This document shows positions 7,712 through 16,591 of a stretch of 64,000 nt of DNA, one piece after another; the first letter of the stretch is position 1, and the number at the start of each line of letters is the position of its first letter. The DNA is from JAXMHB01 sp046346965. GTDB taxonomy: Bacteria; Pseudomonadota; Gammaproteobacteria; Xanthomonadales; SZUA-5. The DNA is taken from contig JAXMHB010000005.1 of the NCBI GenBank assembly GCA_046346965.1, forward strand, positions 219,613-283,612. Direction: 5' to 3'. A model generated the notes under the pieces. That model worked only from the letters and a program-made list of their open reading frames with translations, had not been told where the DNA came from and made no database searches. Position numbers and translations under genes: made by a program.

Positions 7712-9781
7712 ATGACGCGCGAGATTCTGGTGACCAATGCCCTGCCCTATGCCAATGGCCAGCTGCACCTGGGCCATCTGGTGGGCTACATCCAGGCCGA
7801 CATCTGGGTACGCGCGCAGCGCCTGATGGGGAACCGCGTGCACTTCGTTTGCGCCGATGACACCCATGGCACGCCGATCATGCTGGCAGCCGAGAAAGCC
7901 GGCGTCACCCCCGAGGCCTTCGTGGCGCCGCTCAAGGCCGCCCACGAGCGCGACTTTGCCGAGTTCGGGGTGGCCTTCGACTTCTATCACTCCACGCATT
8001 CGGACGAGAACCGGCAGATCACCGAGTCCATCTACGCGGCGCTGCAGGCACGCGGGGCCATTGCCACCCGCGCGGTCGAGCAGTTCTACGATCCGGTCAA
8101 GGCGATGTTTCTGCCGGACCGCTACGTCAAGGGCAGCTGCCCCAAGTGCGGCACCGCCGACCAGTACGGCGACAACTGCGAAAACTGTGGCGCCACCTAT
8201 GCGCCCACCGATCTCAAGGATCCCTACTCGGTGGTGTCGGGCGCCCGCCCGGAGCTGCGCGCCTCCGAGCACTATTTCTTCGAGCTCGGCCAGTTCCAGG
8301 ACTTCCTCACCGACTTCCTCGGCAACGAGCGCGTGGCGCATCCGGGCGTCCGCGCCAAGCTGCGCGAGTGGCTGGACGCCGGGCTCAAGGCCTGGGACAT
8401 CTCGCGCGATGCGCCCTATTTCGGCTTCGAGATCCCGGGCGCGCCGGGCAAGTATTTCTACGTCTGGCTGGATGCGCCGATCGGCTACCTGGCCAGCTTC
8501 CGCGCCTATTGCGATCGCACCGGGGTGGACTACGACCACTATCTGAAGGCTGGCAGCAGCACTGAGCTGCATCACTTCATCGGCAAGGACATCGTCAACT
8601 TCCATGGCTTGTTCTGGCCCGCCGTGCTGCATGGCGCGGGCTACCGGGTACCGACCGCGCTGCACGTCAATGGCTACCTGACCGTCAACGGCGCCAAGAT
8701 GAGCAAGTCGCGCGGCACCTTCATCCAGGCGCGCACCTATCTGGACGCCGGGCTGAACCCGGAGTACCTGCGCTACTACTACGCCGGCAAGTCGAGCGGC
8801 GGCGTCGAGGATCTGGATCTCAATCTGGACGACTTCGCGCTGCGCGTGAACGCCGATCTGGTCGGCAAGTTCGTCAACATCGCCAGCCGCTGCGCGGGCT
8901 TCGTGCACAAGCACTTCGACGGCCGATTGGGCGCGTTGAACGACGCCGACGCCGCTTGGTATGCGGGCCTCGCAGCCCGGCTGCAAGCGCGCTGCCTGCC
9001 GGCCTACGAGGCTGGCGATTTCGGCCTCGCGCTGCGCGAGATCATGGCGGTCGCCGACCTCATCAACGGCGTCATCGCCGAGCGCGCGCCCTGGGTGTTG
9101 GCCAAGGACGAGAGCAAGCGCGCGGACTTGCATGCCATCGTGTCGGCGTCCCTGTCGCTGTATCGCCTGCTCGCCCTGTGGCTGCAGCCGATCGTGCCGG
9201 CGCTGGCCCAGGCCAGTGCGGGCTTTTTGAACGTCCGCGACACCCACTTTGCGGCGGCCGACCAGCCGCTGCCGGCTGGCCACGCGATCAACCCCTTCCA
9301 GGCGCTCGCCACCCGCGTCGATCCCAACCAGGTAGCAGCGATGGTCGAAGCCTCCAAAGACACCCTCAGCGCGCAGCCGGAACCGGCGGCACCGCCCGCC
9401 GCCAAACCGTCTGCGCCCGCGCGTAGCGCTGAGCTGCCGGCGACCGCGGCCAGCAAGATCAGCATCGATCCGTTCAGCGCGGTCGATCTGCGCATCGCCC
9501 GCATCGTCAGCGCCGAAGCCGTGCCCGAGGCGGACAAGCTGCTGCGCCTTACGCTCGATCTCGGCGCCCTCGGCAGCCGGCAGGTGTTTGCCGGCATCAA
9601 GAGTGCCTATGACCCCGCGAGCCTGGTCGGGCGCCTGACCGTGATGGTGGCCAATCTGGCGCCGCGCAAGATGCGCTTCGGTCTGTCCGAGGGCATGGTG
9701 CTGGCGGCGTCCGATGAACGCGGCGGCCCCTTCCTCCTGAGTCCGGATGCCGGCGCCGAGCCCGGCATGCGGGTGAAGTAG
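7712..9781 (+). CDS. metG: Methionyl-tRNA synthetase
   Basis: 689 aa, the usual length of the dimeric proteobacterial enzyme. Charges tRNA-Met with methionine. Class I signatures are HLGH (19-22) and KMSKS (329-333); the connective domain has the zinc knuckle CPKCG ... CENCG near residue 143. Residues from about 580 form the EMAP/Trbp111-type tRNA-binding domain (IDPFSAVDLRIARIVSAE ... PRKMRFGLSEGMVLAA), joined by an Ala/Pro-rich linker. The ATG is the first codon of the conserved REILVTNALPYANG. The rnfB-like gene follows 20 bp downstream. Confidence 0.98.
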   Translation: MTREILVTNALPYANGQLHLGHLVGYIQADIWVRAQRLMGNRVHFVCADDTHGTPIMLAAEKAGVTPEAFVAPLKAAHERDFAEFGVAFDFYHSTHSDENRQITESIYAALQARGAIATRAVEQFYDPVKAMFLPDRYVKGSCPKCGTADQYGDNCENCGATYAPTDLKDPYSVVSGARPELRASEHYFFELGQFQDFLTDFLGNERVAHPGVRAKLREWLDAGLKAWDISRDAPYFGFEIPGAPGKYFYVWLDAPIGYLASFRAYCDRTGVDYDHYLKAGSSTELHHFIGKDIVNFHGLFWPAVLHGAGYRVPTALHVNGYLTVNGAKMSKSRGTFIQARTYLDAGLNPEYLRYYYAGKSSGGVEDLDLNLDDFALRVNADLVGKFVNIASRCAGFVHKHFDGRLGALNDADAAWYAGLAARLQARCLPAYEAGDFGLALREIMAVADLINGVIAERAPWVLAKDESKRADLHAIVSASLSLYRLLALWLQPIVPALAQASAGFLNVRDTHFAAADQPLPAGHAINPFQALATRVDPNQVAAMVEASKDTLSAQPEPAAPPAAKPSAPARSAELPATAASKISIDPFSAVDLRIARIVSAEAVPEADKLLRLTLDLGALGSRQVFAGIKSAYDPASLVGRLTVMVANLAPRKMRFGLSEGMVLAASDERGGPFLLSPDAGAEPGMRVK

Positions 9782-9801
9782 TCGGACCACGCCTGCCGGC
9801 C

Positions 9802-10431
9802 GTGAACGCGGACGTCCGCGCCATCGACGCGCTGCTGCCGCAGACGCAGTGCACGCGCTGCGGCTATCAGGGCTGCCTGCCCTACGCCGAGGCGATCGCC
9901 AGCGGGCAGGCCGAGATCAACCAGTGCCCGCCCGGCGGTCAGGCAACCATTGCGCGACTCGCCGACCTGCTCGGGCGCGCGACCATGCCGCTCAATCCCG
10001 TCCACGGCAGTGAGCAGCCGCGCACGGTCGCCTACATCCTGGAAGAGCACTGCATCGGCTGCACCAAGTGTCTGCCGGCCTGTCCGGTCGATGCCATCGT
10101 CGGTGCCCACAAGCGCATGCACACGGTCATCGTCGCCGAGTGCACTGGCTGCGAGCTGTGCATCGCGCCGTGTCCGGTGGATTGCATCGTCATGGTGCCG
10201 GACAGCGCCGCGAACGGGCATCCGCGCGGGCCTATTGATGCCGCCGAGGCGGCGCACTTTCGAGCGCGCTACGCGGCGCATCAGGCGCGGGCCGCCGAGC
10301 GCGCCCAGGCTCAGGCGGCGCGCATCGAGGCCAAGCGCCTGGATCTCAAACAGCAGACTGGCGCCCACACGCTGGCTGACGCCATCGCCCGCGCGAAAGC
10401 CCGGCGGCAGTCGGGCGATCCGGTGCGCTGA
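9802..10431 (+). CDS. rnfB: RnfB/RsxB-like ferredoxin (orphan, no membrane anchor)
   Basis: 209 aa from a GTG start. The N-terminal CTRCGYQGC cluster with a later Cys is the Fe4S4 domain of RnfB, followed by two [4Fe-4S] ferredoxin motifs (CIGCTKCLPACP and CTGCELCIAPCP). The C-terminal 60 residues are an Ala/Arg/Gln-rich helical extension. The hydrophobic N-terminal helix that anchors RnfB in the Rnf/Rsx complex is missing, and no rnfA, C, D, G or E gene is adjacent. It is therefore probably a soluble electron carrier; its partner is unknown. Confidence 0.88.
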   Translation: MNADVRAIDALLPQTQCTRCGYQGCLPYAEAIASGQAEINQCPPGGQATIARLADLLGRATMPLNPVHGSEQPRTVAYILEEHCIGCTKCLPACPVDAIVGAHKRMHTVIVAECTGCELCIAPCPVDCIVMVPDSAANGHPRGPIDAAEAAHFRARYAAHQARAAERAQAQAARIEAKRLDLKQQTGAHTLADAIARAKARRQSGDPVR

Positions 10432-10444
10432 AGCTGCCAGTCGC

Positions 10445-10990
10445 TCAGCGCGCAGCCCAGGCGTACAAGCCGGCCGGCAGCAGCCACACACTCGCCAACA
10501 CCAGCGCCGGCAGCGCGCTCGCGCCGACGATTCCATAGGCCGCGGCTGCGATCAGCGCTTGCGTCAGCGCGATTGCGAGCAGCACTTTGACCATCGCGCG
10601 CGGCTGCCAGCGCACCCAGCAGGCGCTGGCGGCGGCCACCAGTACCAGGACGGTCCACAGCGCATTCACCGGCGCGTGCTCGCCACCCACGAGACCGACC
10701 GCCAGATTCGCCCATAGCAGCAAGAAGGCCACGCCGATCGCCGCCAGGGCCGCCAGACGAGCGAGCACGCCGCCGGCGAAGCGCAGCGCCAGCTCCCAGG
10801 CCAGTGTGAGGCCCGCCAGCATGCCGGCAAACACGGCGAAATCCTGCGCGTCCCAGCGCACCTCGTCGGTGTACTGCATCGCCAACCCTGGCAACAGCCA
10901 CAGGCAGACGGCGCCGATCCAGACGGGCCAGCGCCAACGCCGCGCCAGTGCCATCGCGTCGACAGGCAATTCACGCTGCGCTACGGACAT
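10445..10990 (-). CDS. Integral membrane protein, unknown function
   Basis: 181 aa with about five predicted membrane helices (WIGAVCLWLLPGLAMQY; FAVFAGMLAGLTLAWEL; LAALAAIGVAFLLLWAN; VNALWTVLVLVAAASAC; VLLAIALTQALIAAAAYG, then a last hydrophobic stretch). No motif recognised; the look is that of the many small hypothetical inner-membrane proteins. It converges with the rnfB-like gene (13-bp gap) and is divergent from kynU. Confidence 0.72.
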   Translation of the reverse strand: MSVAQRELPVDAMALARRWRWPVWIGAVCLWLLPGLAMQYTDEVRWDAQDFAVFAGMLAGLTLAWELALRFAGGVLARLAALAAIGVAFLLLWANLAVGLVGGEHAPVNALWTVLVLVAAASACWVRWQPRAMVKVLLAIALTQALIAAAAYGIVGASALPALVLASVWLLPAGLYAWAAR

Positions 10991-11107
10991 GCAAGGCTCC
11001 CACGACGATCACTGACTCCCCCGAGTATGGGCCACCATCGCGGCCCCGGCACACGCGCTGCTGACGCGCTGTGTAACATCGCGCTTTTGGCAGGAAGGCC
11101 GCGCCCC

Positions 11108-12358
11108 ATGACGTTGACAGCCGCCACCGACACGCTGCCTGATCTGCGCGCGGAGTTCGCGATTCCGCAGCATGCGGGCCGCGAGGTCGCTTACTTCTGC
11201 GGCAACTCGCTGGGGCTGATGCCGAAGGCCACGCCGGCCGCGCTGGCGCGCGTCACCGAGCAATGGCGCACGCACGCCGTAGAGGCGCATTTCACCGACG
11301 CCGACGCCTGGATGCCGTACCACGAACTGGTGCGCGACGGCCTGGCGCGCCTCGCCGGCGCAAAACCAATCGAAGTGGTGGCGATGAACACGCTGACCAC
11401 CAATCTGCATCTGATGCTGGTGAGCTTCTATCGCCCGACGCCCGGCCGTCGCAAGATTCTCATCGAGGCGCGCGCCTTTCCCTCGGATCGCCACGCGGTG
11501 GCCTCGCAGATCCGCTACCACGGCGGCGACCCGCAGCAGGATCTGATCGAACTCGCGCCCTTGCCGGGCGAGCACACGATCAGCCAGGCGCAGATCGCCG
11601 ACACGCTGGCGCGCTGGGGCGAGCAAATCGCGCTGGTGCTGTGGCCGGGCGTGCAGTACGCCACCGGGCAGCGCTTCGACCTCGCCGCGATCACCGCCTT
11701 GGCGCAGCGTCAGGGCTGCGCCGTCGGCTTCGATCTGGCCCATGCGATCGGCAATGTCCCGGTGGACTTGCACGCGAGCGGCGCCGATTTCGCCGTCTGG
11801 TGCAGCTACAAGTACTTGAATTCCGGCCCGGGTGCCATCGCCGGGTGCTTTGTGCACGAGCGCCATGCGCAGGCCGAGCTGCCGCGCTTTGCCGGCTGGT
11901 GGGGCCACGAGGCGCGCACACGCTTCCAGATGGGGCCTGAGTTCGTGGCCAGCCCGGGTGCCGAAGGCTGGCAGCTGTCCAATCCCTCGATCCTGTCGCT
12001 GGCGCCGCTGCGCAGTTCGCTGGCGCTGTTCGATCGCGTCGGCCTGCCGGCGCTGCGCGCGCGTTCGCTGCAGCTCACCGGCTGGCTGGCCGACGCCGTC
12101 GCGGCGGAATTGTCGACGCACATGGACATCCTGACGCCACGCGATCCCGAACAGCGCGGCTGCCAACTCTCGCTGCGGGTGCGCGCCGGCCGCGTGCAGG
12201 GACGCCGCGTGTTTGACGAGCTGTCGGCACAGGGCATCGTCTGCGACTGGCGCGAACCGGACGTCATCCGCGCCGCGCCCGCCCCGCTGTACAACACCCT
12301 GGACGACTGCCAGCGCCTGGTCGGCGCGCTGCAACATAGCCTGCGAGGTGCTCTGTGA
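11108..12358 (+). CDS. kynU: Kynureninase
   Basis: 416 aa from ATG 11108, with an AGGAAGG ribosome site upstream; a further in-frame ATG at 11027 would add a non-conserved leader. PLP-dependent hydrolase that cleaves kynurenine or 3-hydroxykynurenine to (3-hydroxy)anthranilate and alanine. YFCGNSLGLMPK is the family start signature; the PLP lysine is in WCSYKYLNSGPG (Lys235) and GFDLAHAIGN precedes it. The stop overlaps the GTG start of kmo by four bases, so translation is coupled. Confidence 0.97.
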   Translation: MTLTAATDTLPDLRAEFAIPQHAGREVAYFCGNSLGLMPKATPAALARVTEQWRTHAVEAHFTDADAWMPYHELVRDGLARLAGAKPIEVVAMNTLTTNLHLMLVSFYRPTPGRRKILIEARAFPSDRHAVASQIRYHGGDPQQDLIELAPLPGEHTISQAQIADTLARWGEQIALVLWPGVQYATGQRFDLAAITALAQRQGCAVGFDLAHAIGNVPVDLHASGADFAVWCSYKYLNSGPGAIAGCFVHERHAQAELPRFAGWWGHEARTRFQMGPEFVASPGAEGWQLSNPSILSLAPLRSSLALFDRVGLPALRARSLQLTGWLADAVAAELSTHMDILTPRDPEQRGCQLSLRVRAGRVQGRRVFDELSAQGIVCDWREPDVIRAAPAPLYNTLDDCQRLVGALQHSLRGAL

Positions 12359-13713
12359 CTGCCCCGATCCTGATCGCCGGCGCCGGATTGGCGGGCGCGC
12401 TGCTCGCGGCGCAGCTGGCCAGTCGCGGCCATGCGGTTGCGCTCTATGAACGCCGCGGCGACATGCGCCGGCAGCCGGTCGCGGCCGGGCGCTCGATCAA
12501 TCTGGCGCTGGCGCAACGCGGCTGGGAGGGGCTGAAACGCGCGGGCGCGGTGGCGGCGGTGCAACGCTACGCGCTGCCGATGCGCGGCCGCATGATTCAC
12601 GATCGCAGCAGCCACACTCAGCTGCAGCCTTATGGACTGGACGCCGATGAGGTGATCTGGTCGGTCCATCGCGGCCAACTCAATCAAACGCTGCTGGATC
12701 TGGCGACGGCGGCCGGCGCCGAGTTGCACTTTCACAGCCCCCTGGTGGCGGTGGATTTCGAGGCACGGCGCGCGACCATCGAGGACGCGGCGAGCGGCGA
12801 GCGACGCACCGTGGAGTTCGCTGCGCTGATCGGTGCCGATGGCGCCGGCTCCGCCGTGCGCGCCGCGATGGAAGCGCGCGCGCCGCTCGATCAGCACGTC
12901 GATGTGCTCGATCACAGCTATAAGGAGCTGCACATCCCGCCGACCGCAGCCGGCGAGCACGCGCTCGATGCCGCCGCGCTGCACATCTGGCCGCGCGGTG
13001 GCTACATGCTGATCGCACTGCCGAATCCGGATGGCAGTTTCACCGCCACGCTGTTTCTGCCCAACGAAGGCGATCCCAGCTTCGCCAGCTTGTCGTCGGC
13101 CGAGCACGCGCTGGCGCTGTTCCAGCGCGAGTTCGCTGATGTGCTGGCACTGATCCCCGACTTTGTCGAACAGTACGCCGCGCATCCGGTCGGCATGCTG
13201 GGCACCCTGCGCTGCCCGCGCTGGTCCGAAGGCGACGCTGCGCTGCTGATCGGCGATGCTGCCCATGCCATCGTGCCCTTCCAGGGCCAGGGCATGAACT
13301 GCGCCTTCGAGGACTGCGTGGAACTGCTCGATCTGATCGAGGCCCAGGCCGGACGCAGCATTGCCTGGGGCTCGATCTTCTCCGACTTCGAGATCCGGCG
13401 ACGCCCCAACGCCCACGCCATCGCCGAGATGGCGCTGGAGAACTATCTGGAGATGCGCGACGCCGTCGCCGATCCGCGCTACCAATTGCGCCGCCAACTG
13501 GAACTGGAACTCGCGCGGCGCCTGCCAGGGCGCTTCATCCCGCGCTACAGCCTGGTGATGTTCACCAGTCTTCCCTACGCGCAGGCACGCGAGCGCGGTC
13601 GGCTACAGCGCGAGTTGCTGGTCGAGTTGACGGATGGGCACTCGACGCTGGACACCCTGGACCTGGCCGCTGCCACCGAGCGCGCGCGCTTGCTGGTCGA
13701 AGGCTACGGCTGA
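12355..13713 (+). CDS. kmo: Kynurenine 3-monooxygenase
   Basis: 452 aa FAD-dependent aromatic hydroxylase converting kynurenine to 3-hydroxykynurenine. Dinucleotide motif GAGLAG at 7-12, the substrate segment AAGRSINLALAQRG, and the second FAD motif IGDAAHAIVPFQGQGMN near residue 299. The GTG start overlaps the kynU stop (GTGA). The two enzymes together turn kynurenine into 3-hydroxyanthranilate, the entry to de novo NAD synthesis from tryptophan; the dioxygenases for the steps before and after are not in this window. A C-terminal hydrophobic segment around YSLVMFTSLPYA fits the family. Confidence 0.97.
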   Translation: MTAPILIAGAGLAGALLAAQLASRGHAVALYERRGDMRRQPVAAGRSINLALAQRGWEGLKRAGAVAAVQRYALPMRGRMIHDRSSHTQLQPYGLDADEVIWSVHRGQLNQTLLDLATAAGAELHFHSPLVAVDFEARRATIEDAASGERRTVEFAALIGADGAGSAVRAAMEARAPLDQHVDVLDHSYKELHIPPTAAGEHALDAAALHIWPRGGYMLIALPNPDGSFTATLFLPNEGDPSFASLSSAEHALALFQREFADVLALIPDFVEQYAAHPVGMLGTLRCPRWSEGDAALLIGDAAHAIVPFQGQGMNCAFEDCVELLDLIEAQAGRSIAWGSIFSDFEIRRRPNAHAIAEMALENYLEMRDAVADPRYQLRRQLELELARRLPGRFIPRYSLVMFTSLPYAQARERGRLQRELLVELTDGHSTLDTLDLAAATERARLLVEGYG

Positions 13714-13794
13714 GCGCCGGATCGACTTGGGGGAAACGGCGGGCTGATTCGTCGTAGGGTGTCATTCGGCACTGACGCCGCTGGGAGACCCTCG

Positions 13795-14973
13795 ATGCGA
13801 GCTCAAGCACACGCTGCACTACGGCGAGGTCCGGGATTGTGGGTCGTGGTGCTGTACGCCATCTTCCTGACCCAGGGGGCGCTCGCCAGCTCCTACGTCC
13901 GCTTCGCCAACGCGTCCATTCAGCCTGAACGCAGCGCCACGGTGGAGATCCGTCTGGACGGCATCAGCGCCGTGGCGGCGCTGGCCTACAAAGCCCACAC
14001 CCCATACATCGAGCGCGCCAGCGGCAATGCGGTGGTGTCCGTCTGGCGCGGCAATAGCTTGCTGCTACAGCGCACGGTCGCACTACGCGACGGCAATCAG
14101 TATCTGTTCCTCGTTTACGGCGGTGGGGCCACTGGCAAACCCTACGACCTCTATCCGCTCTACGAAGGTTCGCTGCCGATCGCCAGCAACGCGGCGCCCA
14201 TCGAGTACTTTCAACTGGCGCCCTATCCCTGGGTGGTCAACAGCATTGGCTTCAGCCTCAGTTGTCTGGCCGCGAACGGGCAGACCACCCGGGATACCGC
14301 CACGCGCAGCTATCCGAGCAACTTTCCGATCGAGATCGGCGGCGATGCTCTGAAGACGCTGACACCCGCGCCCGGCAACTGTGTGGCGAACATCGCGACC
14401 GCGATCGCCAATCAGGTGCGCACGGGCGCTATCGAGGTTGAGTTCACGCCGACCACCGGGTCCCGCCACCACGTTGTGGCAGTGGGTGATGGCAGTGAGC
14501 AGACGCCCGTGGAAGTCTGGGTGTTCAGCCAGCCCGCGCGCATTCTGGAAGGACCACCGCGCGCGATCGCGGAGGATTTGACCGGGATGTGGGTAGCACC
14601 CGCGCACCCAGGACTGGCGATCAGTCTGGAGCGCGCCGGGCGGAGCATTGGGAGCACTGCCGGTCTGCTGACGGGCGTGTCGACCACCGGCAAACCGCGC
14701 TGGTACCGCCTGGACGGATTCGGTCCGGCGGACACGCAGTTGCGCTTGAGTTTGGCGCGATATCAGGACAATCAGGCTGTGCAATATCTGGCCGAGAGCC
14801 TCGCGTTTCCGCTCGCCGTCCTCAGCTTCCAGAGCTGTGATCGGGCGCGCTTGCAGATGTTGAGTCTGACCAACTCTGCCGTGCTGGACGTCGATATCGC
14901 GGCGATCAGGAACGCCGGAACCATCATCGAGCTGCGGCGTGTCGTCGCGGGCAACGTGCCGTGCGCCGACTGA
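13795..14973 (+). CDS. Secreted DUF4397-like protein, first of a paralogous pair
   Basis: 392 aa from ATG 13795 with GGGAGA upstream; a GTG twelve codons earlier is possible. Signal peptide to about residue 31 (VVVLYAIFLTQGALA). Residues 32-110 (YVRFANASIQPERSATVEIRLDG ... YLFLVYGG) resemble DUF4397, a beta-rich secreted domain. The C-terminal part has a module of the form GMWVAPAHPGLAISLERAG ... GKPRWYRLDG, also seen in many secreted xanthomonad proteins. It precedes a second gene of the same build and a sigma/FecR/TonB-receptor set on one strand with short spacing. Function unknown; possibly a surface or extracellular component of that system. Confidence 0.72.
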   Translation: MRAQAHAALRRGPGLWVVVLYAIFLTQGALASSYVRFANASIQPERSATVEIRLDGISAVAALAYKAHTPYIERASGNAVVSVWRGNSLLLQRTVALRDGNQYLFLVYGGGATGKPYDLYPLYEGSLPIASNAAPIEYFQLAPYPWVVNSIGFSLSCLAANGQTTRDTATRSYPSNFPIEIGGDALKTLTPAPGNCVANIATAIANQVRTGAIEVEFTPTTGSRHHVVAVGDGSEQTPVEVWVFSQPARILEGPPRAIAEDLTGMWVAPAHPGLAISLERAGRSIGSTAGLLTGVSTTGKPRWYRLDGFGPADTQLRLSLARYQDNQAVQYLAESLAFPLAVLSFQSCDRARLQMLSLTNSAVLDVDIAAIRNAGTIIELRRVVAGNVPCAD

Positions 14974-14987
14974 TCAGGAGATCACTG

Positions 14988-16082
14988 ATGAAACTGCCCA
15001 TTGCATGTGCTCTTGGTCTGCTCCTCGGCACTGCGGTCGACGCCGCCCCGCTGCAGATCGTCAATACCATCGTGGCCGCGGATGGTCGAGAAGCACCGAC
15101 GCTGTCGGTCTACCTGGATGGACTGCCGTTGGTCAGCGTTGGCTACGCGCAAAGTGTGCGCCTTGCCAGCGCACCGGCTGGCACCCATAGCTACAGCATC
15201 CGCAGCAGGTCCGGCCGCGTGCTGGCCGAAGCCAACCTGAGTTTTTCTGCCAGCGCCAGCAACGGTCACTTCCTGGTACTGCACGGTGATGGCATTCATC
15301 GCGCCCATGCCTTGGCCAGTTGGCCGCTGGCGCAACCGGTGATCACCGAGATCAACTACCTGCTCGACCATCGGATGGTGCATTTCGCTCCGAGCCTGGA
15401 ACCCGACCTGCCTGGCACCCTGGTGACCTTCAGCGAGGGGCAGGAATCAGAACTGCCACGGCCCGGCCCGGCGACTGTGCTTTCCTACGGATTGCCGACG
15501 GCGGCCGACTCGGTCACGACACGTTCCGCGGGGCCGATCCTGACGCAGATCTGGGCCTTCGATCCCGCCTTCGGAGTCATCGCACAGCGCGTCGAGGCAG
15601 CGCCTCCCGGCTTGCACTTTCACGTCCACCTGTTGATCGGAAACGGCGGTCTGGCGACGCCCTACACCTGGCTGACGGTCTCTGAGACTGCCACCGTCGG
15701 CCGCGGGACTGGCAGTTTCGTCGAAGCGCCCGTGTTGAAATCTCCCCACTTCTACGCAAGTCCCGCGCAACCCGCGGCAGGATTGAATCTCCGTCTGGCC
15801 GACGGAGGGGATCGCATGGTTGGCTTTCTGATCGGTATCGGACCCGATCACCAAAGTGGTTGGCAGCTGGTTGACGGAACGCGCAGCAGCGTGCGCGGTT
15901 TCCGCCTGATCGTGCAGTCGGCCACGCCTGGTGGTCTGGCCGTCGGCAGCAGCATCGACGTGCAGTTTGGCGACTGCAATGCGCTGAGCTTGAATTCGGT
16001 CGGCGCAAACGTGCTGCTGGCAGAGGGCGAGTTCGAGCGGACGCTGCCAGTATCGACGTGCGATGAATATCGAGGGCAATGA
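14988..16082 (+). CDS. Secreted DUF4397-like protein, second of a paralogous pair
   Basis: 364 aa from ATG 14988 preceded by AGGAG. Signal peptide MKLPIACALGLLLGTAVDAA. The N-terminal domain (LQIVNTIVAADGREAPTLSVYLDG ... HFLVLHGDG) and the C-terminal module (PHFYASPAQPAAGLNLRLADGGDRMVGFLIG) follow the same plan as the gene 14 bp upstream, though identity is low. Two cysteines near the C-terminus (FGDCN, VSTCDEY) could form a disulphide, as in its neighbour. Its stop overlaps the ATG of the sigma factor gene by four bases, which ties the secreted proteins to the signalling genes. Confidence 0.72.
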   Translation: MKLPIACALGLLLGTAVDAAPLQIVNTIVAADGREAPTLSVYLDGLPLVSVGYAQSVRLASAPAGTHSYSIRSRSGRVLAEANLSFSASASNGHFLVLHGDGIHRAHALASWPLAQPVITEINYLLDHRMVHFAPSLEPDLPGTLVTFSEGQESELPRPGPATVLSYGLPTAADSVTTRSAGPILTQIWAFDPAFGVIAQRVEAAPPGLHFHVHLLIGNGGLATPYTWLTVSETATVGRGTGSFVEAPVLKSPHFYASPAQPAAGLNLRLADGGDRMVGFLIGIGPDHQSGWQLVDGTRSSVRGFRLIVQSATPGGLAVGSSIDVQFGDCNALSLNSVGANVLLAEGEFERTLPVSTCDEYRGQ

Positions 16083-16591
16083 GCTTGGATGGGAGCGAGG
16101 CCAATGTGCTGCAGTTGGAAATCCAAGCCGCCTATCCGGCGCTGCTGGGCCAATTGACGCGCATCATCGGGCGTCGCGATATCGCCCAGGAGCTGTGCCA
16201 GGACAGTATCGTGCGGCTGATGGAGCATCAGCAGGGCGTACTCGATGTCAGGGCCTGGTTGTTCCGCACAGCCACGCATCTGGCCTGGGACTGGCTGCGA
16301 CGACAGCGCGTGCACGATGGCTATCTGGCCAGCGTGCGCACCGAGACTGCCGAGGTCAGCGCATTGGAACATGCGGTCGCGAACGAGGGGCTGCAACGGC
16401 TGCAGCATGCGCTGCAGCGCATGCCAGGGCAGGCACGTCGGGTGTTTGAACTGAGTCGCTTTGGCGGTCTGAGCCAGAAGGAAATCGCGGCCAACATGGG
16501 TCTGGAACGCAAGACCGTTGAAAATCACCTGACCCGCGCACTGGCATTGCTGGCGCGGGCGCTGGGAGGTCAAGATGAACGCCGGCACTGA
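16079..16591 (+). CDS. ECF RNA polymerase sigma factor, FecI-like
   Basis: 170 aa. Region 2 (AYPALLGQLTRIIGRRDIAQELCQDSIVRLMEHQ ... WLFRTATHLAWDWLRRQR) binds core polymerase and the -10 element; region 4 (LQRMPGQARRVFELSRFGGLSQKEIAANMGLERKTVENHLTRAL) reads the -35. The order sigma - FecR-like - TonB receptor is that of iron-siderophore cell-surface signalling. The start codon overlaps the stop of the upstream secreted-protein gene, and the 3' end overlaps the anti-sigma gene by 17 bp. Confidence 0.92.
   Translation: MSLDGSEANVLQLEIQAAYPALLGQLTRIIGRRDIAQELCQDSIVRLMEHQQGVLDVRAWLFRTATHLAWDWLRRQRVHDGYLASVRTETAEVSALEHAVANEGLQRLQHALQRMPGQARRVFELSRFGGLSQKEIAANMGLERKTVENHLTRALALLARALGGQDERRH

Noticed and set aside
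7613..9790. Long minus-strand frame opposite metG
   Set aside because: metG has all synthetase signatures; the antisense product has no recognisable feature.
9935..10717. Plus-strand frame overlapping rnfB and running into the membrane protein gene
   Set aside because: Serine/arginine-rich shadow; it crosses the end of a gene with clear ferredoxin motifs.
13759..13794. GTG at 13759 as the start of the first DUF4397-like gene
   Set aside because: The ATG at 13795 has the better ribosome site and gives a normal signal peptide.
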